Of a DNA stretch of 64,000 nucleotides, positions 32,229 through 40,991 are shown piece by piece (position 1 is the stretch's first letter; each line of letters begins with the position of its first letter). The notes beneath the pieces were generated by a model. The model worked only from the letters and a program-made list of their open reading frames with translations, ran no database searches and had not been told where the DNA came from. Both the position numbers and the translations under genes were made by a program. Source of the stretch: UBA11574 sp964591175 (lineage in GTDB: Bacteria; Desulfobacterota; Desulfobacteria; Desulfobacterales; UBA11574); NCBI GenBank assembly GCA_964591175.1, contig CAZQAF010000010.1, positions 9,529-73,528 of the forward strand. The letters run 5' to 3'.

Positions 32229-33611
32229 TCAAGTTTTTGAACCGATCTCCAGTTTGAACTTTTTTATTTTCCAATTCAGCCCGCTTTTGCCGATTCCGAG
32301 CAATTCCGCTGCCTGGGATTGCACATTGTTTGTTAATTTCAACGCTCTTTCGAGCATCTTCTTTTCTATCATGGCCAGCGTTTCATCCAATTTTGCATCT
32401 GCGGGAATACTTTCAATATCCAAAAAATTATCGATACTGTTTTTAAATTCTTTCGGAAGATCCGACACTTTTATCGTACTGCCCTGGCATAACACCATGG
32501 CCCTTTCAATAACGTTTTCCAGCTCACGGACATTTCCCGGCCAATGGTATTCGTAAAATAGGCGTTTTACTTCCGGATCGATACCATTAATCAAAATATC
32601 GGACTTTCGTTCATCTTTATATTTTCCGATAAAATGATCGACCAGAAGACCCAAATCTTCTTTTCGTTCTTTTAAAACCGGCAGAACGATGTGTACCACG
32701 TTCAAACGATAAAAGAGATCTTCTCTGAATCGTCCGTACAGCATTTCATCTTTGAGCCGTTTATTGGTAGCGGCAATGATTCGAATATCCACCGTTATCT
32801 GTTTGACGCCTCCGACCCGTTCAATAATTTTGTCCTGGAGCACCCTTAAAAGCTTTACCTGCAGATTGGGTGATAGTTCGCCGATTTCATCTAGAAAAAG
32901 CGTTCCGGTGTCCGCCAACTCAAAGCGACCTTTTTTCATGGCCACAGCGCCGGTAAACGCACCTCTTTCATGACCGAAAAGTTCGCTTTCAAGCAAATTT
33001 TCGGCGAGTGCACTGCAGTTCACCGCGACAAACGGTTTATCTCGTCGTAAACTGTTAAAATGAATCGATTTTGCGACCAATTCCTTGCCGGTGCCGCTTT
33101 CACCTTCAATCAATACCGTGGCGCTGGCAGGTGCAACCTTTTGTATGGTTTCAAAGACATCCTGCATCACCTTGCTTTTTCCGATGATATTTCCGAGGCG
33201 ATATTTCGACTCCACGGCATCTCTGAGCTGCCGGTTTTCTTTGACAACCCGATACATGCCGACCGCCTTGTTGACATATATGATCAATCGATCATTATCA
33301 AAAGGCTTGAGAATATAGCTGTAAGCCCCTTTTTGCATGGCTTCCACAGCCTTATCCACCGTGCCGTGGGCGGTCATCATAATGACGGGGAGATCTGGAT
33401 CTTTGGCCTTGATTTTTTCTAAAAGTTCGATACCGTCCATGGACGGCATCTTCATATCGGTCAGTACCAGGTCGATATCGGTATTTGATAGAATATCAAG
33501 TGCTTCACGGCCACTGTTCGCCGTGAAGGTCTCGAATCCTTCCTCTTCGAGGATCGCGCTTAATATCAACGGATAATTTTTTTCATCATCTACGATCAGG
33601 ATGGTTTCCAT
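32229..33611 (-). CDS. NtrC-family sigma-54 response regulator (GAFTGA)
   Basis: A 460-residue regulator: receiver domain with phospho-acceptor Asp52 (LVLTDMKMPSMDG), AAA+ domain with Walker A GESGTGKE (near 169), the intact sigma-54 contact loop GAFTGA, and LFLDEIGEL. It ends with a Fis-type helix-turn-helix (AELLGIGKSGLNWKIKKF). It forms an operon with the kinase upstream (11-base gap). Its stop is followed by two 16-bp palindromes and a sigma-54 promoter pointing the same way, with no coding gene behind it. The most economical reading is that it activates the small RNA predicted at 31840-31913. A role in pilus control by proximity to pilMNOPQ is possible but has no direct support. Confidence 0.93.
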   Translation of the reverse strand: METILIVDDEKNYPLILSAILEEEGFETFTANSGREALDILSNTDIDLVLTDMKMPSMDGIELLEKIKAKDPDLPVIMMTAHGTVDKAVEAMQKGAYSYILKPFDNDRLIIYVNKAVGMYRVVKENRQLRDAVESKYRLGNIIGKSKVMQDVFETIQKVAPASATVLIEGESGTGKELVAKSIHFNSLRRDKPFVAVNCSALAENLLESELFGHERGAFTGAVAMKKGRFELADTGTLFLDEIGELSPNLQVKLLRVLQDKIIERVGGVKQITVDIRIIAATNKRLKDEMLYGRFREDLFYRLNVVHIVLPVLKERKEDLGLLVDHFIGKYKDERKSDILINGIDPEVKRLFYEYHWPGNVRELENVIERAMVLCQGSTIKVSDLPKEFKNSIDNFLDIESIPADAKLDETLAMIEKKMLERALKLTNNVQSQAAELLGIGKSGLNWKIKKFKLEIGSKT

Positions 33612-33622
33612 GACGATGCTCT

Positions 33623-35035
33623 TTAACTGACGGGTAAGGCGATTGTGACGCGGGATCCGGCGTCCGGTTTATTGATGATGTCGACTTTTCCTTCATGGGA
33701 TTCAATAATGTTTTTAACGATGACCAGCCCCAGGCCGGTTCCTTTAGCTTTTGTTGTAAAAAAAGGGTCCCATATCTTTTCCAATAGATCTTCAGGAATA
33801 CCTTCACCTTCGTCTTCAATCACGATTGTTACGGTATGATCAGCCGAATGAATGCTTACCTGAATGATGCCGCCGCCGGGCATTGCCTGCATGGCGTTGA
33901 TCAGGATGTTCAAAAACGCCTGGTAAAGCATATCCGCATCAGCGGCAACTTCCGGGAGATTTTCATCATAATGCGTTTCAACGGTGTACCCTTCCTGTTT
34001 GATCTGCGATGTCAGAAAAGTGATGTTTTTTTCAAGAATATCCTCTATGTTACAGGCTGAAAGGTTCGGGCTTTTGGGTTTTGCGAAATTTAAAAAATCG
34101 GTAATAATATTATTCAGTCGTATGGATTCTTCAATGATGATATCCGGAATGGCATTGGAAGGATCGAATTTGACCATTTTTTTCTTTAAGAGTTCGGATG
34201 AGCTCTTTATGATGCCCAATGGATTTCGAATTTCATGGGAAATTCCAGCCACCATTTCACCCAATGTCGATAAGTGCTCGGCTCGGTTTAATCGCTCGAT
34301 GAGTTTGAGTCTCTCCCGAGCCCGCTTTTCTATGATGCCTTCCCCCCGCTTCACCACAAATAGCAGCGCCAAAAAAAGGCCGCCCATTACGACTGAAGCG
34401 GTAATGACAACCCGAATCTGAAAATCGAAAATTTCTTTATAATCCCGGGTTAAGTCCTGCACAATTTCAACCACTCCGAGAACCGGACCGGATATCCTGG
34501 AAAGCGGCTGCTCCGCGCGCAAAGGGGCGAATGTAACCAATCGGCTGTCTTGGGGGAATCCAAGCAAAATCTCAAACCAATTGCCGTTTTGTATGAGAGT
34601 TGACGTGTATTTCCCTTTAAGCGCATCTTTATATCCTTTGCCTCCGACATTTTCTTTGCCGATAATCGAATGGTCAAAGCTGTATGAAATGGTGTTGTCC
34701 ATATCGTAGATATTGACCATATCGATCTTAAAACTGTGAAGCGTGCTTCTGACGACCTTATCCATTCGTTCAAACTGTTTTTCGTTGCTCAGTTGAATCT
34801 TTCCGAATTTTAGCGCAACCGGGATAATGAACTGCAAGAATACCTGATGGTTGAGATTTTCGATCAGAACGCGGGCATACTCTTCGCTTTTTTTTTCCTG
34901 CATGGCCTTTGCCCAGTGTGTATTGAGCAAAGAAAAAATCAACGTACCGACAAATATGAGGATCAGGCTGGTAAAGCTAAAGTATTTAACCAACCTGAAC
35001 GGCTTTACCTTTTCTTCTGTGACGTGCTGTTTCAT
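33623..35035 (-). CDS. Membrane sensor histidine kinase
   Basis: A 470-residue inner-membrane kinase. It has a membrane segment near 15-38, a periplasmic sensor domain of about 170 residues (to about 210), a second membrane segment near 215-235, a short linker, the HisKA box with its His near 267 in GISHEIRNPLG, and a HATPase domain with GTGLGLVIVKNII. The periplasmic part (NIYDMDNTISYSFDHSIIG) resembles Cache-like sensor domains that bind small metabolites. It precedes its partner regulator by 11 bases. There is no PAS domain, and it is not PilS-like in topology (PilS has several membrane helices). The signal is unknown. Confidence 0.9.
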   Translation of the reverse strand: MKQHVTEEKVKPFRLVKYFSFTSLILIFVGTLIFSLLNTHWAKAMQEKKSEEYARVLIENLNHQVFLQFIIPVALKFGKIQLSNEKQFERMDKVVRSTLHSFKIDMVNIYDMDNTISYSFDHSIIGKENVGGKGYKDALKGKYTSTLIQNGNWFEILLGFPQDSRLVTFAPLRAEQPLSRISGPVLGVVEIVQDLTRDYKEIFDFQIRVVITASVVMGGLFLALLFVVKRGEGIIEKRARERLKLIERLNRAEHLSTLGEMVAGISHEIRNPLGIIKSSSELLKKKMVKFDPSNAIPDIIIEESIRLNNIITDFLNFAKPKSPNLSACNIEDILEKNITFLTSQIKQEGYTVETHYDENLPEVAADADMLYQAFLNILINAMQAMPGGGIIQVSIHSADHTVTIVIEDEGEGIPEDLLEKIWDPFFTTKAKGTGLGLVIVKNIIESHEGKVDIINKPDAGSRVTIALPVS

Positions 35036-35198
35036 AAACTTCGGTTAAAGTTCCGATGGGGTGATGCCGATAGGGTATATATCGTTCATCCCAAACGTAA
35101 AACGAATAAGAGATTAAATACACAAACTAAGCGATTGACTTTTAATCATATACGTTAAATCGACCTTTAAAGTCAAGGCAATGCTTTATTTTCACGGG

Positions 35199-35237
35199 CG
35201 CTGGAATGCCCCGTTCAACGGTAAGGGGGCGTCAGCG
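35199..35237. other. Imperfect intergenic hairpin
   Basis: CGCTG and CAGCG enclose GCCCC and GGGGC, so the 39 bases could fold into one nested hairpin. It has no T-run. It lies in the 450-base gap between the sensor kinase and the HTH-pil operon. Function unknown. Confidence 0.3.
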
Positions 35238-35288
35238 ATAGTATTGATGGATTTATTTTATTGTACGTATAGAATCGTTGATTATACA

Positions 35289-35306
35289 ATACCATATATG
35301 GTATTT
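35289..35306. promoter_or_regulatory. 18-bp perfect palindrome upstream of the HTH-pil operon
   Basis: AATACCATATATGGTATT, perfect over 18 bases, lies 65 bases before the -35 box of the HTH-pilMNOPQ promoter and within reach of the divergent sensor kinase gene. Likely a binding site of a dimeric regulator. Confidence 0.5.
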
Positions 35307-35370
35307 TTACCTAAATCACTACCAGATAAAGTAATTAATTAAAATTTGTCTATAATTATGCATAAAACTC

Positions 35371-35399
35371 TTGAGCTCGTTGATAATATAAGGTACAAT
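35371..35399 (+). promoter_or_regulatory. Probable promoter of the HTH-pilMNOPQ operon
   Basis: TTGAGC (35371-35376), a 17-base spacer, TACAAT (35394-35399). A perfect 10-bp palindrome AGTGATCACT (35400-35409) follows at the transcription start and may be an operator for the HTH protein. Confidence 0.6.
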
Positions 35400-35485
35400 A
35401 GTGATCACTGTAAATAATGCTTCCTTTATTCATCCATGGATGATAACGGTATTATCTCTGCTTATGGTATAAATAAGGATTCTGG

Positions 35486-35683
35486 ATGAAAGGCAACCGC
35501 CTGAAAAAAATTAGAGAGTCTTTGCTGATGAGCAAAACCGAACTTGCAAGAAAAGCCAACGTGTCTCCGATCACGATTGCGCGCATTGAAAAAGGAATGC
35601 CCTGCCGCCTGGAAACTCAGCGAAAAATTATTCTGGCGCTCGGGTTCAACCTTGCTGACAAAAACAAGATTTTTGGTGATTAA
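35486..35683 (+). CDS. Small XRE-type HTH protein at head of pil operon
   Basis: A 65-residue protein that is little more than one XRE-type helix-turn-helix (LKKIRESLLMSKTELARKAN, then ITIARIEKGMPCRLETQRKII). It ends five bases before pilM and should be co-transcribed with it. DNA binding as a dimer is expected, and autoregulation through the palindromes at 35400 or 35289 is a reasonable inference. The frame starts with ATG, preceded by a weak AAGGAT. Confidence 0.8.
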   Translation: MKGNRLKKIRESLLMSKTELARKANVSPITIARIEKGMPCRLETQRKIILALGFNLADKNKIFGD

Positions 35684-35688
35684 AGCGA

Positions 35689-36747
35689 ATGAATCTGTTT
35701 TCGAAAAAGAACTGCCTGGCCGGCCTGGACATCGGGTCCAGAACCATAAAACTCGCTGAAATTGTCGACGGAAAATCCGGATTGGTCCTAAAAACCTTTA
35801 ACACCGTCGACATTGAACCCGGTCTTATTGAAGAAGGTTCTATCAAAGAACCCGAGACCGTATCCGGATACATTCGTGAACTTTTCAAATCCTCAAAACT
35901 CAAAGAAAAAAATGTTGCGATCTCCATAGGCGGGTATTCGGTCATCGTTAAAAAAATCAATGTTCAGACCATGACGGAAGATGAATTGCAGGAATCCATC
36001 CATTTTGAAGCAGAACAATATATCCCTTTCGACATCAGCGAAGTTAATCTGGACTTCCAGATACTGGGAGAAAGCGAACACAACCCCAATCAGATGAATG
36101 TGCTCCTGGTTGCCGCTAAGAAAGAGATGATTAGCGAATATATCAATCTCATGCAAATGGCCAAACTCCGGCCGCGAATCATCGATGTCGATGCGTTCGC
36201 GCTCCAAAATATTTTCGAATCGAACTATCCTCCTGAAAACGAAAATCTTGCATTGATCGATATCGGGGCCAGCAAAACCTCTTTAAATATTTTAAAAGAT
36301 AATATCAGCGAATTTATGCGTGATGTTTCCTTGGGATGCGATCAGATTAATAATAAAATTGCGTCCACCATCGGCTGCACAATCGAGGAGTCAGAAACTG
36401 TCAAACTTGGTGATGGTTCAGATGCAATGCCTGTTGATGATTTAAAAGATATCGTTTCATCTGTGGTGTCGGATTGGTGTGTCGAAATCAAACGCGCCCT
36501 CGACTTTTTTTTGTCTACCTATCCTGAAGAGCAAATAAGCAGGATTATACTCAGCGGCGGCGGCGCCAACATTAAGAAATTCAGAGAACTTCTGGCTGCC
36601 GAAACATCCGCCGAAGTCGAAGTTATCAATCCGTTTCAAGCCCTTGAGATCGACGGCCAGCGGTTTGATTCTTCATATCTTGAAAAAATCGCGCCTCAAG
36701 CCGCGATCTGTATGGGCCTTGCAACACGAAAATTGGGTGACAAATGA
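35689..36747 (+). CDS. pilM: Type IV pilus inner-membrane platform protein PilM
   Basis: A 352-residue actin-like (ASKHA) cytoplasmic protein that links the pilus motor to the PilN/PilO membrane complex. It has the nucleotide-binding DIGSRTIKLAE near the N-terminus, VAISIGGYSVIVKKI, LALIDIGASKTSLNI, and RIILSGGGANIKKF near the end. It is the first of five pil genes in canonical order M-N-O-P-Q. Its last four bases overlap the pilN start. The major pilin and the motor ATPases are not in the window. Confidence 0.95.
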   Translation: MNLFSKKNCLAGLDIGSRTIKLAEIVDGKSGLVLKTFNTVDIEPGLIEEGSIKEPETVSGYIRELFKSSKLKEKNVAISIGGYSVIVKKINVQTMTEDELQESIHFEAEQYIPFDISEVNLDFQILGESEHNPNQMNVLLVAAKKEMISEYINLMQMAKLRPRIIDVDAFALQNIFESNYPPENENLALIDIGASKTSLNILKDNISEFMRDVSLGCDQINNKIASTIGCTIEESETVKLGDGSDAMPVDDLKDIVSSVVSDWCVEIKRALDFFLSTYPEEQISRIILSGGGANIKKFRELLAAETSAEVEVINPFQALEIDGQRFDSSYLEKIAPQAAICMGLATRKLGDK

Positions 36748-37391
36748 TACGGATCAATCTGCTGCCTTACCGTGAAGAACGGAAAAAAGAAAATATTCTC
36801 AGGCAGATCAATGTTTTCCTCTTTGCGTTTTTTGTGGTTTTTGCAATTTTAATTGTGATTAATGTCCGACTCTCCCATAAAGTTACGGCCCTGAACACCA
36901 AAATAAAAAATACAAAAACATTATTGGCCCAGGCTGAAACAAAATCCAAAAAGGTGGATCAAATAAAACAAGCCCTCGAAAAATTAAATCAAAAAACCGA
37001 GGTGATCAGGAACATAGAAAAAAATCGCAGGGCTTCGGTATTGCTTCTTGAAAATATGTCGAAAATGGTGGCTGAAAAAACTTCCGGTTCACCGTCCGGC
37101 GCATCAGCAAGCAGCGAGAACAAGCCGGTTAAACGGCTGTGGTTCACCAATTTTGAGGCCAAAGGCGACAATATCCGCATCCACGGGATAGCCTTGGATA
37201 ATAAGACCATTGCCGATTTTATGAGCCGGCTGGAAAATTCCAAACTTTACCAAGATGTGAACTTAAAAAACATAAAACAACAAATCGTTAACAACTTAAA
37301 TCTTAAAAACTTTGACATCGGATGTAAAAGGGTCCCTTTGAATAAATCAAAGGATAAAAATGACGCCGGCAAAAAACCGGGTAAAATATAA
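36744..37391 (+). CDS. pilN: Type IV pilus alignment protein PilN
   Basis: A 215-residue inner-membrane protein. The N-terminal MIRINLLPYR is the conserved segment that binds PilM in the cytoplasm. One membrane helix follows (about 21-43), then a coiled region (LNTKIKNTKTLLAQAETK) and a periplasmic ferredoxin-like domain (KRLWFTNFEAKGDNIRIHG, IADFMSRLENS). The C-terminus is basic. Start and stop overlap both neighbours, indicating a tightly coupled operon. Confidence 0.92.
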   Translation: MIRINLLPYREERKKENILRQINVFLFAFFVVFAILIVINVRLSHKVTALNTKIKNTKTLLAQAETKSKKVDQIKQALEKLNQKTEVIRNIEKNRRASVLLLENMSKMVAEKTSGSPSGASASSENKPVKRLWFTNFEAKGDNIRIHGIALDNKTIADFMSRLENSKLYQDVNLKNIKQQIVNNLNLKNFDIGCKRVPLNKSKDKNDAGKKPGKI

Positions 37392-38023
37392 TGGATAAAA
37401 TCGATACATCAAAAATATCAAACTGGCTCTTTCAAACCACCGATAAGATCGGAAAGCTATCCAAACTTTACCGGATTTTATTGTGTTTGGGAGTCTTTGT
37501 ATTGCTTGTCGGACCTTTCCTTTATTTTTCCTTTTTACCGAAACTCAGTCAAATCGACTCGCTGGGAAAACAGAGCAGCTCGTTGGAAAAGAAATTGAGT
37601 GTGGCACAACAGAAAGCCAGCCAGCTTAAATCATATCAGCAAAAACTGGAAAACGCCAAATTTGAATTTAAAGTTGTTACGAAAAAGCTGCCTGAAAAAC
37701 AAGAGATCCCCTCTTTGCTGTCCAGTATTTCACAATCCGGACGGGATGCCGGGCTGGACATTTTACTGTTCAGGCCGTTGCCCGAACGCGACAAAGACTT
37801 TTATGCTGAAATTCCCGTTTCGATCACGGTAAAAGGAAGCTATCAAAATGTTGCCATTTTTTTCGATAAAGTGTCACGGTTGAACAGAATCGTAAATATA
37901 GACGATATCAAAATGAGCGCCGAAAAAGGGGGCGAAAATTTAACAACATCCTGTACGGCCATTACGTACCGGTTCATTGAAGCAAAGCCCAAAAAACAAA
38001 CGACGCCGAAGAAGCGCAAATAA
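37391..38023 (+). CDS. pilO: Type IV pilus alignment protein PilO
   Basis: A 210-residue inner-membrane protein. It has a short cytoplasmic part, one membrane helix (about 28-48, including GVFVLLVGPFLYFSF), a coiled coil (LGKQSSSLEKKLSVAQQKA) and a periplasmic domain with LPEKQEIPSLLSSISQSG and NVAIFFDKVSRLNRIVNI, both typical of PilO. It pairs with PilN in the alignment subcomplex. The start overlaps the pilN stop by one base. Confidence 0.92.
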   Translation: MDKIDTSKISNWLFQTTDKIGKLSKLYRILLCLGVFVLLVGPFLYFSFLPKLSQIDSLGKQSSSLEKKLSVAQQKASQLKSYQQKLENAKFEFKVVTKKLPEKQEIPSLLSSISQSGRDAGLDILLFRPLPERDKDFYAEIPVSITVKGSYQNVAIFFDKVSRLNRIVNIDDIKMSAEKGGENLTTSCTAITYRFIEAKPKKQTTPKKRK

Positions 38024-38062
38024 GCTTCATGGATTAAAGACATTCAATCAAAACCTTAGATC

Positions 38063-38674
38063 ATGAATAAACATCCTTTATTTATACGCTTCATCCCTTG
38101 TATTATCTTATCCTTGCTTTTGCTGGGCGGATGCAAAAAATCCGAACCCCCAACAACCTCAAGGCAAATTACAAAAAAAATCATCATTGCAGAAAAAAAA
38201 GCGCCCATAAAACCCCCTGTATCCAAACCGCAACCCCAAGGATCCGATCTTTCAAAACAGGGCGCCAAAGCTTCAGTATCGGTCAATGCGCAACCATCTG
38301 AAACAATCCCTTTATATAATCCCGAAGGGAAACTGGATCCTTTTGAACCCCTTTTCAAAAAAGAAACCGTCTCGCTTGCCTCAAACAGCAAAATAAAGCG
38401 CCGAAAACCCCTTACACCGCTTGAAAAGCTGAATCTCAGCCAGTTGACGCTTGTGGGCATCATACGCGCGCCGAGCGGCAACAGAGCTTTGGTCCAGGAA
38501 GCGTCGGGGAAAGGATATATTGTTAAAAAAGGGACCTATATCGGAACACAATCCGGTAAAGTCAAACGAATATTAGATGACAGGATCATTATCGAAGAAA
38601 AGGGCGAGAATATTTACGGCAAAGTTGTCACCATAGAGAAAACACTTAAACTTCAGAAACCTCCTGGAGAATAG
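38063..38674 (+). CDS. pilP: Type IV pilus lipoprotein PilP
   Basis: A 203-residue lipoprotein. The signal peptide ends in the lipobox LLGGC with Cys24. A long low-complexity, Pro/Lys-rich linker follows, then a C-terminal HR-like beta domain (LSQLTLVGIIRAPSGNRAL, KGYIVKKGTYIGTQSGKV). It links PilN/PilO to the secretin PilQ in the periplasm. A 39-base gap separates it from pilO. Confidence 0.9.
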   Translation: MNKHPLFIRFIPCIILSLLLLGGCKKSEPPTTSRQITKKIIIAEKKAPIKPPVSKPQPQGSDLSKQGAKASVSVNAQPSETIPLYNPEGKLDPFEPLFKKETVSLASNSKIKRRKPLTPLEKLNLSQLTLVGIIRAPSGNRALVQEASGKGYIVKKGTYIGTQSGKVKRILDDRIIIEEKGENIYGKVVTIEKTLKLQKPPGE

Positions 38675-38675
38675 T

Positions 38676-40991
38676 ATGAATTGCAAGATCAACACATTGT
38701 TAAAGATGAACATCGTCACGTTTTTTGGGGTGATATTATTGCTCGTGTTTATCGGGTGTGCATCCAACACCAAGTCCGTTAAAGAAGCCCAGGAACCAGC
38801 TGTTGAATCTCCCCAACCAAAGCTCATCACCCAAATAAGCACGACCGACGATCCGAAAGCAAGCATCGTTCGGATCAGCGGGAATCAAATGCTGACCTAT
38901 ACGTCCGTCAAGCAGCCATCTCCGCCGGGTGTGATGCTTTATTTCCCTGAAACGACTTTTGGTGATATCGACGAAAACTATCATCCGGAAAGTGATATTA
39001 TCGCCTCAATTCATACATCCGCATTAAAAACCAAAAAAGAGACCAGCCGTGTCGAAATTTTATTGAAAAAAGATGTTTCGTATGAAGTAAATCGCGACGA
39101 TGGGGGCCTTGTTATATCTTTTAAAAAACAAGACGTTGACGCCCCGACACTGAAAATTGCCCAAAAGTCGAGTGCCAAAATGCAAAGCAATCCAACGTCG
39201 TCGGTTTCTTCCAAAAATAAGAGCTTGCCGATCAAATCTGCAACCGCCGAGCCCTCTCAATCACAGGCCGGCAGCGACAAATCAGGGTGGGTGAACCGGA
39301 TCGACTTTTCCAGTGAAAAAGGGGGTAAATCGACTATTATTATCGGAACCACCATTCCTGCAAAATACCACCTTGAAAAGATCAGTGACAAAAAATTGTT
39401 GCTTTATCTTTATCATTCAAAGCTTCCGGATTACCGGCAACGGCCTTTGATCACAACGCGCTTTCGAAGCGCCGTCAACCGCATCATACCGTTCCAGACA
39501 TCCGCCATGAAGGACAAGGCGGGATTTATCATCGAGCTTCGACAGCCGGTACCCTATTATATCGAACATACCGACAATCTTATCTTGTTCCATTTTGCAG
39601 CGTCCACGATTCCGCCAAAACCCCTTGATAAGGCCAATCTTCCGCCTTGGGAAAAAGTGCTGTCTCAGACGATTACAAAAGCAAAGCCCGTAGAAGCGGC
39701 AGAAACCGTTGAACAGAAAAAAATGGCTGTCAAAACCGGAAAATTTACCGGCGAAAAAATCGCCCTCAATTTCTACGAAACAGACATTAAAAACGTATTT
39801 CGTATCTTAATGGATGTCAGTGGAAAAAATTTCGCCATCGACAAAGACGTAACCGGAAAAGTGACATTAGCCTTTGACAAGCCGGTTCCATGGGATCAAG
39901 TTCTTGATCTGGTTTTAAAAATGAATGGTCTCGGAATGGTTTACGAAGGCGATATCATCCGTATCGCCACTCTTAAAACCTTAAGAATCGAGCAAGAGGA
40001 AAGACAGGCCGCCTTCGCCGCAAAGCAAAAGCTGGAGGCACAGAAAAAAACCCTTGAACCGATGACAACAGCTTACATCCCCGTCAATTATGCAAATGCA
40101 AAAAGTGACGTGTTGCCCCATATCACCGTGACCAAAGGACGCGGCAATGTCACCGTCGATGCCAGAAACAACCAAATTATCATCACGGACATTGCTGAAA
40201 AAATTAGAGAAGCCAGACAAATCGTAAAAAAGATCGATAAAGTGACGCCTCAGGTCATGATCGAAGCCCGGATCGTTGAAGCCACGGATACCTTTTCCAG
40301 GGAAATCGGTACACAATGGCAAGTCAGCGGAACCAGAACGGATGGCAGTTTAGGCGGAACGCTGGGTTTTGATATGAGCGCAACAAATCCGCCGTCGAGC
40401 AGTCTCGGCGCGATTGGAATTTCATTTTCAAGAGTGGTGGGGAATACATTCAAGATCATCGATGCAAAGCTGTCGGCATCGGAGTCCGAAGGAAGCGTTA
40501 AAATCATTTCCGCCCCGAAAATTTTAACGCTCGACAACAAGCCGGCCAAAATCAAACAGGGATTGGCTTATCCGTATAACAAACTGGATGCGGACGGGAA
40601 TACCACCACCGAGTTCAAAGACATCGCCCTTGAGCTGGAAGTGACGCCCCATATTACCCCCGATGACCGGGTAACTATGAAAATCGTTATCAAAAACAAT
40701 GAAATCGGCGCGGTGATCAATAACCAGATATCCTTCACCACCAAGGAAGCCTATACCGAGCTGCTGGTGAATGACGGAGACACGATTGTGATCGGGGGAA
40801 TTCGAAAAACCAGGAAGGATATAAACGAAAAAGGCCTACCGTTTTTGCGAAAACTACCGGTTCTCGGGTGGCTCTTTAAAACAGACGCCAAAGAAAACAC
40901 CACCGATGAATTGCTGATATTTATTACGCCGAGAGTGGTTCAGCTCAAGCAGGCCAATCTTGTCGGGTCACACATAAAAGCCGTTCAATAA
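38676..40991 (+). CDS. pilQ: Type IV pilus secretin PilQ
   Basis: A 771-residue outer-membrane secretin. The signal region ends near a lipobox-like FIGCAS with Cys28. The N-terminal half holds two AMIN-like domains, and near residue 355 begins the secretin N0 domain (FYETDIKNVFRILMDVSG). N1 follows with TAYIPVNYANAKS. The C-terminal secretin domain has ARIVEATDTFSREIGTQW, a Gly/Ser-rich gate region and the end motif TDELLIFITPRVV. GGAG precedes the ATG. Its last seven bases overlap the end of the convergent TPR gene, so there is no room for a terminator between them. Confidence 0.95.
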   Translation: MNCKINTLLKMNIVTFFGVILLLVFIGCASNTKSVKEAQEPAVESPQPKLITQISTTDDPKASIVRISGNQMLTYTSVKQPSPPGVMLYFPETTFGDIDENYHPESDIIASIHTSALKTKKETSRVEILLKKDVSYEVNRDDGGLVISFKKQDVDAPTLKIAQKSSAKMQSNPTSSVSSKNKSLPIKSATAEPSQSQAGSDKSGWVNRIDFSSEKGGKSTIIIGTTIPAKYHLEKISDKKLLLYLYHSKLPDYRQRPLITTRFRSAVNRIIPFQTSAMKDKAGFIIELRQPVPYYIEHTDNLILFHFAASTIPPKPLDKANLPPWEKVLSQTITKAKPVEAAETVEQKKMAVKTGKFTGEKIALNFYETDIKNVFRILMDVSGKNFAIDKDVTGKVTLAFDKPVPWDQVLDLVLKMNGLGMVYEGDIIRIATLKTLRIEQEERQAAFAAKQKLEAQKKTLEPMTTAYIPVNYANAKSDVLPHITVTKGRGNVTVDARNNQIIITDIAEKIREARQIVKKIDKVTPQVMIEARIVEATDTFSREIGTQWQVSGTRTDGSLGGTLGFDMSATNPPSSSLGAIGISFSRVVGNTFKIIDAKLSASESEGSVKIISAPKILTLDNKPAKIKQGLAYPYNKLDADGNTTTEFKDIALELEVTPHITPDDRVTMKIVIKNNEIGAVINNQISFTTKEAYTELLVNDGDTIVIGGIRKTRKDINEKGLPFLRKLPVLGWLFKTDAKENTTDELLIFITPRVVQLKQANLVGSHIKAVQ

